Origin: CAIZGX01 sp044239865
GTDB taxonomy: Bacteria; Bacteroidota; Bacteroidia; Flavobacteriales_D; Sanyastnellaceae
Direction: 5' to 3'
DNA length: 64,000 bases
NCBI GenBank assembly: GCA_044239865.1
Contig: JBIIAO010000001.1
Location: forward strand, 558,001 to 622,000
In this document: in pieces, positions 1 to 9,155 of the stretch
Position numbering within the stretch: position 1 is the stretch's first letter
How the letters are laid out: each line of letters begins with the position of its first letter
Notes under the pieces: generated by a model
Database searches by the model: none
The model's input: the letters and a program-made list of their open reading frames with translations, nothing else
Told to the model about the DNA's origin: nothing
Program-made: the position numbers and the translations under genes

Positions 1-1
1 A

Positions 2-2056
2 AGACAAAGCGGAGGAGTATTCTTAACTACCATTCATAAGTTTACAGAAGATGCCAAATTGCTAAGCGATCGGAAAAACATTATTTGTATTTCCGATGAG
101 GCACACCGCAGTCAAGTGAATTTAGATCAGAAAGTGAAGATAACCGAGAAGGGCGTAACCAAGACTTTTGGTTTCGCCAAGTATCTTCATGATTCTTTGC
201 CTAACGCGGTGTATGTAGGATTTACGGGAACACCCATTGATGCTACATTAGACGTCTTTGGTCCTGTTGTAGACTCCTACACTATGACAGAATCCGTAGC
301 CGATGAAATTACGGTGCGCATCGTTTACGAGGGAAGAGCTGCTAAGGTGGCACTTGAGAACAGTGAATTGCAGCGCATAGAAAAGTATTATCAAGAAGTG
401 GCCGAGTTAGGAGCAAGTGAGTATCAGATAGAAAAGAGCAAGCAAGAATCGGCAAACATGTACGCCATTTTAGGAGACCCTAAAAGACTTCAAGCAGTTG
501 CGGAAGATTTTATTGGGCATTATGAAAACCGTATATCAGAAGGATCGACAGTGCATGGAAAGGCTATGTTTGTGAGCAGTTCAAGGGAGATAGCATTTGC
601 ATTGTACCAGAACATCATTGCTTTGCGTCCGCAATGGGCAGTGCCTATGGAGGCAGAGGAAGGTGCGGTGCTAACTGAAAAAGAGAAGAAGGAAATAAAA
701 CCCATGGAGCGAGTGAAAATGGTTATGACTCGCAATCAAGATGATCCGCAGGAGATGTATGAAATGCTCGGGACAAAAGAATATCGTAAGGAGTTAGATC
801 GTCAGTTTAAAAATGAAAAATCCAATTTTAAAATCGCTATTGTTGTAGACATGTGGCTAACAGGATTTGATGTTCCTTTCTTGGATTCCATGTATATAGA
901 CAAACCCATTCAGCAGCACAATTTAATTCAAACCATCTCGCGGGTAAATAGAAAATATGAGGGGAAAGAGAAGGGGCTTGTGGTAGATTACATTGGTATA
1001 AAGAATTACATGAATATGGCATTGGCCAAATACGGAAAAGGAGACGCCTCCAATTTCGAGGACATTGCGCAATCAATAATTGTAGTTAGAAATCATCTGG
1101 ACTTATTGGCCAAGTTGTTCGTGAAGTTCAATAGCGATCGTTACTTCAACGGAACACCATTGGAGCAATTGCAAAAGTTGAATGAAGCAGCGGAGTATGT
1201 GCAGCAGACCAAAGAAGTGGAGGTTCGATTCATGGGATTGGTGCAACGTTTAAAGGCTGCTTATGACATTTGTGCGGGTAGCGAACAGTTAACCAAAGAG
1301 GAAAGAGATTGGTCGCATTTTTATTATGCAGTGCGTTCCATCGTTTTCAAATTGACTAAAGGAAATGCGCCAGACACAGCGCAAATGAATGCCCGAGTTC
1401 GAGAGATGATAAAAGACGCCTTGCAGAGTGAAGGGGTCTCGGAGATTTTTAAGATAGGCGAGGGGAATGGAAAAGAGCAGGATATTTTCGATCCTGATTA
1501 TTTAGATCGCATAAGCAAAATAAAACTTCCGAATACCAAAATTAAATTACTTCAGCAGTTGTTGTCGAAGGTTATTGGCGAGCTTCGAAAAGTTAATCGG
1601 GTAAGAGGAATAGATTTTTCAAAGAAGATGGAAGCCATTGTAGAGCGTTATAATAATCGCGAAAGCAATGATGTGATGAGAAGTGAGATCTTTGAGGAAA
1701 TGGCCGAGGCATTAACCAATTTAATTTGGGATGTGCATAAGGAGTTTAGCGCCGGCGAACTCTTGGGAATTGGCTTTGAAGAAAAAGCATTTTTCGACAT
1801 CTTAATGCAGTTGTGTGTGAAGTATGACTTCCGCTATCCAGAAGATAAGATGATAGAATTAGCCAAAGCTGTGAAGGATTTGGTAGATGGACAAGCCAAG
1901 TTCCCTGACTGGAATAAACGTGACGATATTAAGTCAGCACTCAAAGTTGGACTTATCCTTTTGCTAGATGAGTTCGGATACCCGCCAGTTGAACGCGACG
2001 AAGTGTATGTAGAAATATTTGAGCAAGCCGAGAATTTTAAGAAGAATAGATTATGA
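2..2056 (+). CDS. hsdR: Type I restriction enzyme R subunit (HsdR), 3' part
   Basis: The reading frame is open from base 2, so the gene begins upstream of the window; about 684 residues are visible of a family usually near 1000. The nuclease domain and helicase motif I lie outside. What remains is the SF2 translocase and C-terminal region: motif II DEAH at residues 32-35 of the visible part, motif III-like VGFTGTPI at 72-79, and motif VI QTISRVNRKYEG near 309. HsdR uses ATP to translocate DNA and cuts it far from the site recognised by HsdS, working with the HsdM methylase; hsdM and hsdS are presumably upstream but not seen. The stop overlaps the next start by 4 bases (ATGA), so translation is probably coupled to the Mrr-type gene. 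An internal ATG-like start near base 59 is not the true start because coding continues before it. Confidence 0.93.
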   Translation, partial: RQSGGVFLTTIHKFTEDAKLLSDRKNIICISDEAHRSQVNLDQKVKITEKGVTKTFGFAKYLHDSLPNAVYVGFTGTPIDATLDVFGPVVDSYTMTESVADEITVRIVYEGRAAKVALENSELQRIEKYYQEVAELGASEYQIEKSKQESANMYAILGDPKRLQAVAEDFIGHYENRISEGSTVHGKAMFVSSSREIAFALYQNIIALRPQWAVPMEAEEGAVLTEKEKKEIKPMERVKMVMTRNQDDPQEMYEMLGTKEYRKELDRQFKNEKSNFKIAIVVDMWLTGFDVPFLDSMYIDKPIQQHNLIQTISRVNRKYEGKEKGLVVDYIGIKNYMNMALAKYGKGDASNFEDIAQSIIVVRNHLDLLAKLFVKFNSDRYFNGTPLEQLQKLNEAAEYVQQTKEVEVRFMGLVQRLKAAYDICAGSEQLTKEERDWSHFYYAVRSIVFKLTKGNAPDTAQMNARVREMIKDALQSEGVSEIFKIGEGNGKEQDIFDPDYLDRISKIKLPNTKIKLLQQLLSKVIGELRKVNRVRGIDFSKKMEAIVERYNNRESNDVMRSEIFEEMAEALTNLIWDVHKEFSAGELLGIGFEEKAFFDILMQLCVKYDFRYPEDKMIELAKAVKDLVDGQAKFPDWNKRDDIKSALKVGLILLLDEFGYPPVERDEVYVEIFEQAENFKKNRL

Positions 2057-2952
2057 GTAAACAGATACCGAAATTCCACGAGACTTTAATTCCAATTTTA
2101 ACCATCCTTGCTGATCGCCAGCCGATACATTGGAATGACATGAGAATCAAAGTGCGTAATCGCTTTTATAATGATTTGCCTGAAGATTTGATGCGATTGA
2201 AAACCAAAAGTGGCGATCCAATCATTTTGAATCGAATAGGTTGGGGTAAATCATATCTTCATCAGGCAAAAATGGTTTTTTTTCCAAGTAGAGGTCTTGT
2301 ACAGATAACAGATAAAGGTGCTGCCGCTCTTGCAGTGGGAAGTTTAACCATGCAAGATATAAAGAAGGATAAGGATTATATTGAGTATCAAAAAGAGAAA
2401 GAGGCGAATAGAGTTACCCCTGAAAATCAAATTCAAGATAGAGAGGATGTTTCTCCTCAGGATTTAATAGATTCTGGAATTGATTCAATTGAAAAGGATG
2501 TTAAACACGACTTGCTGTCAAGACTTAAAACCATGGATCCCTATTACTTCGAGAAGATCATTGGGGTCTTGTTAAAGAAAATGGGGTACGGACAATTTCA
2601 AGAAACTTCGAAATCTAGAGATGGCGGAATAGATGGCGTAGTTAATCAGGACGTTTTGGGATTGGATAAGATTTATATTCAAGCAAAGCGATTTGACGAG
2701 AATCTAGTTCGTGAAAAGGACATTCGTAATTTCATTGGAGCAATGAGTGGCGACACGTCAAAAGGAGTTTTTGTCACCACTTCAACCTACCATGCAGATG
2801 CAGAAAAGAAGGCCAAAGAAGCCCATCACAAAATAGTTTTAATAGATGGTAATCAATTGACTGATTTAATGTACCAGTTTGGAATTGGTGTTCAAGTAAA
2901 GAACACGTATGAAATAAAAGAATTGGACGAAGACTTTTTTATTGAAGATTGA
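2053..2952 (+). CDS. Mrr-type restriction endonuclease
   Basis: 299 residues. The N-terminal ~95 residues resemble the Mrr winged-helix domain (the LADRQPIHWNDM region and the VQITDKGAAAL end are typical). The C-terminal half, from about residue 163, is the Mrr catalytic fold: FEKIIGVLLKKMGY, then the PD-(D/E)XK core with SRDGGIDG near 186-192 and IYIQAKRF near 205-212. Mrr-family enzymes cut modified foreign DNA (type IV restriction). This gene overlaps hsdR by 4 bases and is followed after 3 bases by another predicted nuclease, so all three probably form one defence operon. Whether it acts alone or as an accessory to the type I system cannot be told from sequence. Confidence 0.9.
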   Translation: MSKQIPKFHETLIPILTILADRQPIHWNDMRIKVRNRFYNDLPEDLMRLKTKSGDPIILNRIGWGKSYLHQAKMVFFPSRGLVQITDKGAAALAVGSLTMQDIKKDKDYIEYQKEKEANRVTPENQIQDREDVSPQDLIDSGIDSIEKDVKHDLLSRLKTMDPYYFEKIIGVLLKKMGYGQFQETSKSRDGGIDGVVNQDVLGLDKIYIQAKRFDENLVREKDIRNFIGAMSGDTSKGVFVTTSTYHADAEKKAKEAHHKIVLIDGNQLTDLMYQFGIGVQVKNTYEIKELDEDFFIED

Positions 2953-2955
2953 TCT

Positions 2956-3882
2956 ATGAAAACATACTACAGGCTTTATCTCGGTGCGAAGAGTGTTCAT
3001 GCACAAGAATGCTTCCAAGGAAATTTCATTGGAATTGACTTTGGCTTACACATGGACTTTACGGGAAGGTTTTTAAATTCTTGGCGTGAATTCAACAAAG
3101 AGTTTATTCCGATTTATCAAGAGATATTTCCAGAGAAAAGAAAGGTGACTTTAGGGTTGTATTGCGCTACTGTGTGGGTTTGTATGAAAGGGCTTAAAAA
3201 TGGTGATATCGTTTTATGCCCAGATGGCAATGGTAATTATCGTGTGGCAGAAATTACGGGAGACTATTATTATGTTGAGAATCAATTTTTGCCTCATAGA
3301 AGACAAGTGAAATGGTTGTCAATTAATATCGAAAAAAGTCAGTTAAGCGAGAGTTTAAAGAATTCTATGGGTGGTGCCTACACGTATTGTGATGTTACTA
3401 AGTACCACGAGGAGATTGAACGTTTAATGGGAGAGCAAGGTGAGGTTAAATTAACTGTGAACGATGAAACCGTTGAAGATCCGCTTGTGTTTGCTTTGGA
3501 AAAACACTTAGAAGATTTCTTGGTGAAGAATTGGAACTCAACTGAATTAGGACGTGAATACATCATCTACCAAGAAGACGGCGAGATAGTGGGGCAGCAG
3601 TATCCAAGCGATACGGGACCTATAGATGTTCTGGCCATTAGTAAGGACAAGAAAACACTGCTTGTTGTAGAATTGAAGAGAGGTCGCGTTAGTGATACTG
3701 TCGTTGGTCAGATTCAACGTTATATGGGCTTTGTCAAAGACGAACTTGCAGAACCAAACCAAACAGTAAAAGGAGTAATCATTGGATTAGAAGATGACCT
3801 TCGTATTCGTCGTGCACTTTCTGTGACAAACAACATTGAATACTATCGATATGAGGTGAGTTTTAAGTTGAATAAGCAGTAG
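2956..3882 (+). CDS. NucS-like (DUF91) PD-(D/E)XK nuclease protein
   Basis: 308 residues. The C-terminal third has the order of a NucS/DUF91-type PD-(D/E)XK fold: Asp in GPIDVLAI near residue 222, the E-x-K core in LLVVELKRGR near 234-241, and a conserved Gln in VGQIQRYMGF. The first ~200 residues are not a domain I recognise; they include WVCMKGLKNGDIVLCPDG, which looks like a small beta-rich region, possibly for nucleic-acid or substrate recognition. It starts 3 bases after the Mrr-type stop codon, so it is likely co-transcribed with hsdR and the Mrr gene. A role as a third nuclease in the same defence unit is inferred from context. NucS proper is a mismatch endonuclease, but that function should not be assumed here. 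Confidence 0.75.
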   Translation: MKTYYRLYLGAKSVHAQECFQGNFIGIDFGLHMDFTGRFLNSWREFNKEFIPIYQEIFPEKRKVTLGLYCATVWVCMKGLKNGDIVLCPDGNGNYRVAEITGDYYYVENQFLPHRRQVKWLSINIEKSQLSESLKNSMGGAYTYCDVTKYHEEIERLMGEQGEVKLTVNDETVEDPLVFALEKHLEDFLVKNWNSTELGREYIIYQEDGEIVGQQYPSDTGPIDVLAISKDKKTLLVVELKRGRVSDTVVGQIQRYMGFVKDELAEPNQTVKGVIIGLEDDLRIRRALSVTNNIEYYRYEVSFKLNKQ

Positions 3883-4051
3883 TACTAATTCAAATTTGAT
3901 TCTTTCTAGTGTTCTAGGCTATTCCTTCACGGAGAATTCCACCACGATTTTATATAGTAATCAAAAGTTATGTACCTATAACGAGATAAGGTAAGGTGCG
4001 GCCAATGCTCAACGGATTATTTAACTTGCGATGTAGGTAAGGGCTCATGGG

Positions 4052-7000
4052 CTATTCTTTTATTATCTTCTTAAATTCAAATGTTTTACCATTTTCAAGT
4101 TTTATTAAATATACTCCAGGCGCGAAATTAGTTGTGTGAAGAGTTGTTTTTTCAATAAAATTTCCCTTAAATACAACTTGTCCAATAGCATTAAGAATTT
4201 CAAAATCCAGTTTGTCAGAATTGCCTTCAATTTCGATTGTTAGTTCATTTGAAACTGGATTAGGATATACTTTTATTACTTTGCTATCATCAACCAACTC
4301 AATGCCTGTAACCATTACATTTATTGTATTGGAAGGATCTGAACTACAACCTAACGAAGATACTATTACATAATAATCACCGTCAACTGTCACTGTATAC
4401 TCTTGATTTGTTGCTCCAGCAATGGGACCAGTTTGGTCGTACCATTGGTTGTCTATTGGAGCATCTGAATGTAATACATATCCAATTAATGATATTATCG
4501 GAGTTGGAGGCTTTGAATTAACCGTAATTGATAAACTTGCCGTTGTCCCATCACCGCATGTATTGTTGCCTTTTACAGTAATGTTACCTGAAACAGCAGA
4601 TGTACTAAAATTTACGTTAATGCTATTTGTCGAACTTGTCCCAGTTGCACCGCTTGGCAATGACCACACATAAGAATTTGCATATGGAATTGTTGGAACT
4701 GTATAAGTAACGGAGCTTTGCCCCTGACAAACTGTAGTAGTTCCAGTTATTGAACCTGCATTTTGAGGTAATACATTTATCGTTATCGGCAAATTAGCCG
4801 TTGCCCCATCACCGCACGTATTGTTGCCTTTTACGGTAATGTTACCTGAAACAGCAGATGTACTAAAATTTACGTTAATGCTATTTGTCGAACTTGTCCC
4901 AGTTGCACCGCTTGGCAAAGACCACACATAAGAATTTGCATATGGAATTGTTGGAACTGTATAAGTAACAAAGCTTTGACCCTGGCAAACTGTAGTAGTT
5001 CCAGTTATTGAACCTGCATTTTGAGGTAATACATTTATCGTTATCGGCAAAGTAGATGTTGTCCCGACACCGCATGTATTGTTTCCTTTTACCGTAATGT
5101 TACCAGAAACAGCAGATGTACCATAATTTACGTTAATGCTATTTGTTGAACTTGTCCCTGTTGTACCGCTTGGCAATGTCCAAATATAAGATGTTGCATT
5201 TGCGATTGTGGGAACTGTATAGGAAACGGAGCTTTGCCCCTGACAAACTGTTGTAGTTCCAGTTATTGAACCTGCATTTTGGGGTAATACATTTATTGTT
5301 ATCGGCAAAGTAGATGTTGTCCCGACACCGCATGTATTGTTTCCTTTTACCGTAATGTTGCCAGAAATAGCAGATATACCATAATTTACTGTAATGCTAT
5401 TTGTTGAACTTGTTCCCATTGCACCGCTTGGTAATGTCCAAATATAAGATGTTGCATTTGCTATTGTGGGAACTGTATAGGAAACTGAGTTTTGACCCTG
5501 ACATACAGTCGCTGTACCTGAAATTGCACCTGCACTTGCTGGCAATGAATTAACAGTAATTACTATTGAGTTAGAATATGCTTCACAAACTCCACCTAGC
5601 GTTTGAATTTTTAATGAATAAGTTCCTCCTTGAGTTACTGTATAAGAATTTGAAATTGCCCCAGAAATATCTATTCCATTTTTTTGCCATTGATAAGATA
5701 TACCTGAATTATTGACACCATTTAAAGTAACAGACCCACCAGAACAAAATGTAGTTGAGCCACCTGCTGATATATTAATTGAAAGCTGATTACACGCTTC
5801 TTCAAATGCACACCAAGCGCAAACCATACCAGAACCAAATAAAGGATCCCAACCTGTAGTACCTAAATCGAAAACTTGTTGTTCAATAATTGAACGTGCT
5901 TGAGTGTTAGTTAACAATGGATTTATAGCAAATACTAAACCTGCAACACCAGTAACATGTGGTGATGCCATTGATGTTCCCTGCATACCACCATAATTGT
6001 TTGATGGAAGAGTCGACATTATTTGATATTCTGTTGAACTTCCACCACCTGGGGCAGAGACATCAATCGTACTGCCATAATTTGAATATGAAGCGTCTGT
6101 TAAATTTCCACCAGCATCAACACCAACAGCGGAAACACTTATTACGACATTATATGCTGCAGGATACATGGGATTTGAAACTGCATCATTGCCTGCTGCT
6201 GCAATTAATAATTTGCCATTGTTATATGCATTTTGTAAAGCTGTCTCTAGAGCAGAGTTTTGGGAGTACGCACCAAGACTCATATTAATAACACGTATTT
6301 TCGGGTTAGAGGCAATGCTGTTTATAGCGTTCACTATGCCAGTATTAGAGAGAGTTGAATTATTATCTGATACTTTTGCAAAATAAATTGTATCAACTAA
6401 CATCCCTGCAACACCCATACCATTGTTTATTGTTGCACCGACTGTTCCTGTAACATGTGTTCCATGTTCTTGATTATCATTATCTGGAGTTGGGTCAGCA
6501 TCATTCATTCCAAAATCGTATCCATACCAAACAGCATCATATAAATCCTCGTGGTACCAATCAACTGCATCATCAATTACTGCAAGCCAGTTTTTTGAAC
6601 CACCAGTAAAATAGCACCAGACACTATCAGCATACATTACATATGGACCCCATTGCTGACTGTAATATGGATCATTTGGTTGGCATAAACTTTTTTTAAA
6701 TATTGCAACCGGTTCAGCATTAATTACAAAATCAAATTCTTTGGCATATTTAATAATCGAAAGAACTTTGGACTTATCACTATTAGTAATTTCAAAAACA
6801 TAGAAATTTTGGATTTCAGGAAACATGCTCTTTTCAATAACCTTAGATAAAGAAGTTTTTTGAAGAAAGTTTTTTACGTCAGAATTTTCAGGTGAATAAT
6901 CTTTTTGAAATTCAATTATTAATTTATTACAATTAACATTATTCCAGTATATTTCATTTTTTTCATTTTCCAGAGCATACCAGTGCTTTTCTCCATCAAT

Positions 7001-7207
7001 ATTAACTTTCTTTTTCAAATCAAAAGTATGATTACTTTCAGATAATTTTTTCAGGATTGATCTGTCTGGTAATTCATTTACTTGATGAGTGGTATTATTA
7101 CTAATACTATTCTTTTGAAATAACATTGGTTCTTTTTTAGCAATTTGTGCATTGCAAAAAAGCACAGCAAAACCAAAAAATGCAACGAAAAGTAAAATCT
7201 TTTTCAT
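4052..7207 (-). CDS. Secreted S8 (subtilisin-like) serine protease, T9SS type A
   Basis: 1051 residues from the chosen start, where a typical signal peptide begins (MKKILLFVAFFGFAV...CNA, cleavage near residue 20). The open frame continues 101 codons further upstream, but that part has no protein-like character and would bury the signal. The catalytic triad of family S8 is visible: Asp212 in AVIDDAVD, His248 in EHGTHVTG, Ser412 in GTSMASPH, with oxyanion Asn340 in AAAGN. Residues ~200-465 are the peptidase. After this comes an Ig-like segment, then four ~86-residue Ig/PKD-like repeats, a linker, and a C-terminal sorting domain (VYPNPVSNELTIEIEG, APGVYLIKLENG) that directs export by type IX secretion and attachment or release at the cell surface. 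It probably degrades extracellular protein or peptides. It is a single gene with no close operon partner. Confidence 0.93.
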   Translation of the reverse strand: MKKILLFVAFFGFAVLFCNAQIAKKEPMLFQKNSISNNTTHQVNELPDRSILKKLSESNHTFDLKKKVNIDGEKHWYALENEKNEIYWNNVNCNKLIIEFQKDYSPENSDVKNFLQKTSLSKVIEKSMFPEIQNFYVFEITNSDKSKVLSIIKYAKEFDFVINAEPVAIFKKSLCQPNDPYYSQQWGPYVMYADSVWCYFTGGSKNWLAVIDDAVDWYHEDLYDAVWYGYDFGMNDADPTPDNDNQEHGTHVTGTVGATINNGMGVAGMLVDTIYFAKVSDNNSTLSNTGIVNAINSIASNPKIRVINMSLGAYSQNSALETALQNAYNNGKLLIAAAGNDAVSNPMYPAAYNVVISVSAVGVDAGGNLTDASYSNYGSTIDVSAPGGGSSTEYQIMSTLPSNNYGGMQGTSMASPHVTGVAGLVFAINPLLTNTQARSIIEQQVFDLGTTGWDPLFGSGMVCAWCAFEEACNQLSINISAGGSTTFCSGGSVTLNGVNNSGISYQWQKNGIDISGAISNSYTVTQGGTYSLKIQTLGGVCEAYSNSIVITVNSLPASAGAISGTATVCQGQNSVSYTVPTIANATSYIWTLPSGAMGTSSTNSITVNYGISAISGNITVKGNNTCGVGTTSTLPITINVLPQNAGSITGTTTVCQGQSSVSYTVPTIANATSYIWTLPSGTTGTSSTNSINVNYGTSAVSGNITVKGNNTCGVGTTSTLPITINVLPQNAGSITGTTTVCQGQSFVTYTVPTIPYANSYVWSLPSGATGTSSTNSINVNFSTSAVSGNITVKGNNTCGDGATANLPITINVLPQNAGSITGTTTVCQGQSSVTYTVPTIPYANSYVWSLPSGATGTSSTNSINVNFSTSAVSGNITVKGNNTCGDGTTASLSITVNSKPPTPIISLIGYVLHSDAPIDNQWYDQTGPIAGATNQEYTVTVDGDYYVIVSSLGCSSDPSNTINVMVTGIELVDDSKVIKVYPNPVSNELTIEIEGNSDKLDFEILNAIGQVVFKGNFIEKTTLHTTNFAPGVYLIKLENGKTFEFKKIIKE
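4514..5545 (-). repeat. Four tandem 258-bp coding repeats in the S8 protease
   Basis: Anchor sequences recur at 4553, 4811, 5069 and 5327, exactly 258 bases (86 codons) apart. Each copy encodes an Ig/PKD-like module with TVCQGQ, SYxWxLPSG, TSSTNSI and GNNTCG motifs. Copies at the minus-strand downstream end (3 and 4) are almost identical at DNA level; copies 1 and 2 share different variants (IANATSYIWTLPSG rather than IPYANSYVWSLPSG), so duplication or gene conversion has acted pairwise. Confidence 0.92.
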
Positions 7208-7479
7208 GTGCAGATTTAAAGGGTTATTATGAATATAATTACAATTATTACTTGCGAAGGCAAAATTTGGCCCTTTGACTTTTACGAAGCGTTGGATTGC
7301 GTTATAGGCAAAAGGCAATGTGCCAAATATGGGTTGGCTTTCCGCTTTTCTTTCTTGTGTGTCGGTAGAAAAAAAACTAAAACTTTCTTCTTTCATTGTC
7401 ATTTCATTTTTTGTGCTCAAACCATTATTTTTTTCGATTTGAAATAAAGCAGATTGATTAAGCATATCTCGATTTCCTG
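7208..7479. other. Gap upstream of the S8 protease
   Basis: The protease frame stays open across this stretch without looking like a real protein end. The block from about 7255 to 7350 has a different base composition from its surroundings and includes CGTTATAGGC and GGCAAAAGGCAATGTGCCA. It gives the impression of a dispersed repeat, but I cannot confirm that from one copy. No clear TAnnTTTG promoter for the protease was found here. Confidence 0.3.
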
Positions 7480-7704
7480 TTAAGTGAAGCTCGTTAGTTG
7501 ACACAGCCATTTTGGGATAGTAGAACCAATTGTTTTAAGAAAAGGGATCACCAGATAATTTGTAATTATACCAAGCGTCAAGAGGATTATTAGTTGCTGA
7601 GAAACAAAGGAGTAAATGCTAGTTATAAGATTCACCAGTGCATTTGAGGGATTAATACTCTGTGCGCGCAAGGGCACAAAGCCTGTTGTAAGTAAAGAGA
7701 TCAA
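7480..7704 (-). CDS. Possible small exported membrane protein
   Basis: A 74-residue open frame beginning at TTG that I do not recognise. It begins like a Bacteroidota signal peptide (ISLLTTGFVPLRAQS, with an AQ-S cleavage pattern) and then has a long hydrophobic stretch (QQLIILLTLGIITNYLVIPF). It lies directly after, and in the same frame as, the TAG stop of the LamG gene. There is no ATG and no convincing ribosome binding site. It may be a small protein started at TTG, a decayed gene, or chance. The signal-peptide-like start is the only reason to list it. Confidence 0.25.
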   Translation of the reverse strand: MISLLTTGFVPLRAQSINPSNALVNLITSIYSFVSQQLIILLTLGIITNYLVIPFLKTIGSTIPKWLCQLTSFT

Positions 7705-7734
7705 TACTAGTTTTTGAATTGAATTTATGGGGTT

Positions 7735-9033
7735 CTATTTTTTTACCGCAAATCTTTTCACCACCCCACCAAGTTTCACCACGTAATTCCCCGCCGAAAA
7801 TGATGAGGTATTAATAGTGGTGTTGGTAGAAAGAATTTGTTGTTTGTGAATTTGCTTGCCCAACGCATCGAAGATGAATAGGTCTGTTCCGATGAATTCA
7901 GTTGTGGTTTGAAGGTTCAGTTCGGCGTCAGCTGGATTCGGATATAACGAAAAACTTAAAACGTCTTCATCTGAAATGGATGTCGGCAATACCGTAAGAA
8001 CGGCAGAGGATGATGCAGCGTTACAGGTACCTAGGGTTATCAGACATCTGAAATTCTGATTGTTGTTCGAAATGTTTGTATTAAGTACTGTTAGCGTCGA
8101 GGTGTTTACTCCAGAATATTGACCAGCGTTGGTCAGATTCTGCCAGCCCAAACCCAAATCTGTTTGCCACTGAAAAGTGCAATTTGCATTTGAACCCGCA
8201 ACAGTGAAGCTTGCATCATTTCCTGATAAAACGCTAATGTCGCTTGGTTGAAGGGTCGCAGAAACGGCACATCCAATAAACAAATCACCAACTTCAGCTT
8301 CAGTAAGAGCTCTGTTCCAAACCCCTATGTCATCTAGCTTACCATTTAAATAATAAGGAAATGATGCATCTCCATTATACTTCCCAAAAAAAAGTGGAAG
8401 GTTGGGACTTGAAACTACACCCATGTAATTATTTGTCGCTACCAAACTGCCATTTAAATATAATTTATTCACACCAAACGAAAAAACGAATACCAAATGA
8501 TTCCAGCTTGAAAAATCAGCTGATCCCGCCAACGAATTAATAAATAAATTTGAATAACCGTTGGCTATTCCAAATGCATATGGGACAACACTTTGATTAT
8601 AGGCTAACCCAAAAAACGAATTGCCAGTAGCAGCATCAAGTCCTTGAGACATCAAATATTGAGCACATCCATTTACGCAATCTAAGTTGGTATTTTGCCC
8701 TTCAATCTTAAACCAACAAGACAAAGTCATGTATGGTGAATTATCCAGTTGAAGCAACGGTTGGCATTGAATGAAATCACCTTGTCCATTAAAATCATAG
8801 CAGCTATTTGAATTTCCATTGCGGTCAATTCCTAAGGTCGCGCCACTTACAGTGCCGTTATTACCGTTCCCACTTGCGTCATTTGCATTTCCGCTAAAGG
8901 GCCAGTAATTGATAAGACCGTTCGTCGGAACGTATGATGGAACTTGGGCTTGGGCTGAAAATACCAAAAGAGAGGTAAGTGTGGTTAAGGAAAAGGCAAG
9001 AGATTGAAAGAAAACTGATGTAGCTGATTTCAT
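7735..9033 (-). CDS. Secreted LamG-domain protein with T9SS type A sorting domain
   Basis: 432 residues. A signal peptide covers residues 1-29 (ends FSAQAQ). Residues ~38-255 form a LamG/concanavalin-like jelly roll: the opening GLINYWPFSGNANDASG and the ending GKLDDIGVWNRALTEAEV are diagnostic of the LamG-like family. An Ig-like segment with paired cysteines follows (residues ~258-348). The C-terminal ~75 residues are the T9SS sorting domain, with SLYPNPADAELNL and FSAGNYVVKLGG. Such proteins are surface or released carbohydrate- or matrix-binding adhesins; the ligand is unknown. The gene is divergent from the small XRE-type regulator at 9210, and the shared 176-bp gap carries phased repeats, so the regulator may control it (inference). 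Confidence 0.9.
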   Translation of the reverse strand: MKSATSVFFQSLAFSLTTLTSLLVFSAQAQVPSYVPTNGLINYWPFSGNANDASGNGNNGTVSGATLGIDRNGNSNSCYDFNGQGDFIQCQPLLQLDNSPYMTLSCWFKIEGQNTNLDCVNGCAQYLMSQGLDAATGNSFFGLAYNQSVVPYAFGIANGYSNLFINSLAGSADFSSWNHLVFVFSFGVNKLYLNGSLVATNNYMGVVSSPNLPLFFGKYNGDASFPYYLNGKLDDIGVWNRALTEAEVGDLFIGCAVSATLQPSDISVLSGNDASFTVAGSNANCTFQWQTDLGLGWQNLTNAGQYSGVNTSTLTVLNTNISNNNQNFRCLITLGTCNAASSSAVLTVLPTSISDEDVLSFSLYPNPADAELNLQTTTEFIGTDLFIFDALGKQIHKQQILSTNTTINTSSFSAGNYVVKLGGVVKRFAVKK

Positions 9034-9053
9034 ACTAAAATATAGTTTTATTA

Positions 9054-9155
9054 TAGCAATATTACAAAACTATCAACAAAAACAATTCCTTGTGTAGCTA
9101 TTATAATATATGAAATTCAAAATTTAATGTTTATATAGCTATTACATAACTATAT
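9054..9155. promoter_or_regulatory. Three TAGC-type operator-like repeats at 41-bp spacing
   Basis: Related elements start at 9054 (TAGCAATATTACAAAACTAT), 9095 (TAGCTATTATAATATATG) and 9136 (TAGCTATTACATAACTATAT). The starts are exactly 41 bases apart, near four helical turns. An inverted pair ATAGTTTT (9042-9049) / AAAACTAT (9066-9073) overlaps the first. The third sits inside the spacer of the XRE gene promoter and the first overlaps the LamG gene promoter, which is the layout expected for autoregulation plus control of the divergent gene. Confidence 0.55.
9065..9072 (-). promoter_or_regulatory. Putative -7 element of the LamG gene
   Basis: TAGTTTTG on the minus strand matches the Bacteroidota consensus TAnnTTTG, 32 bases before the ATG. 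No good -33 TTTG is seen; the second TAGC repeat occupies that position. Confidence 0.4.

Noticed and set aside
5959..6386. Plus-strand frames opposite the S8 protease
   Set aside because: They are antisense shadows of the peptidase domain, rich in His/Leu and lacking promoters.
7208..7510. N-terminal 101 codons of the long S8 protease frame
   Set aside because: A perfect signal peptide begins at 7207, which must be the N-terminus of an exported protein.
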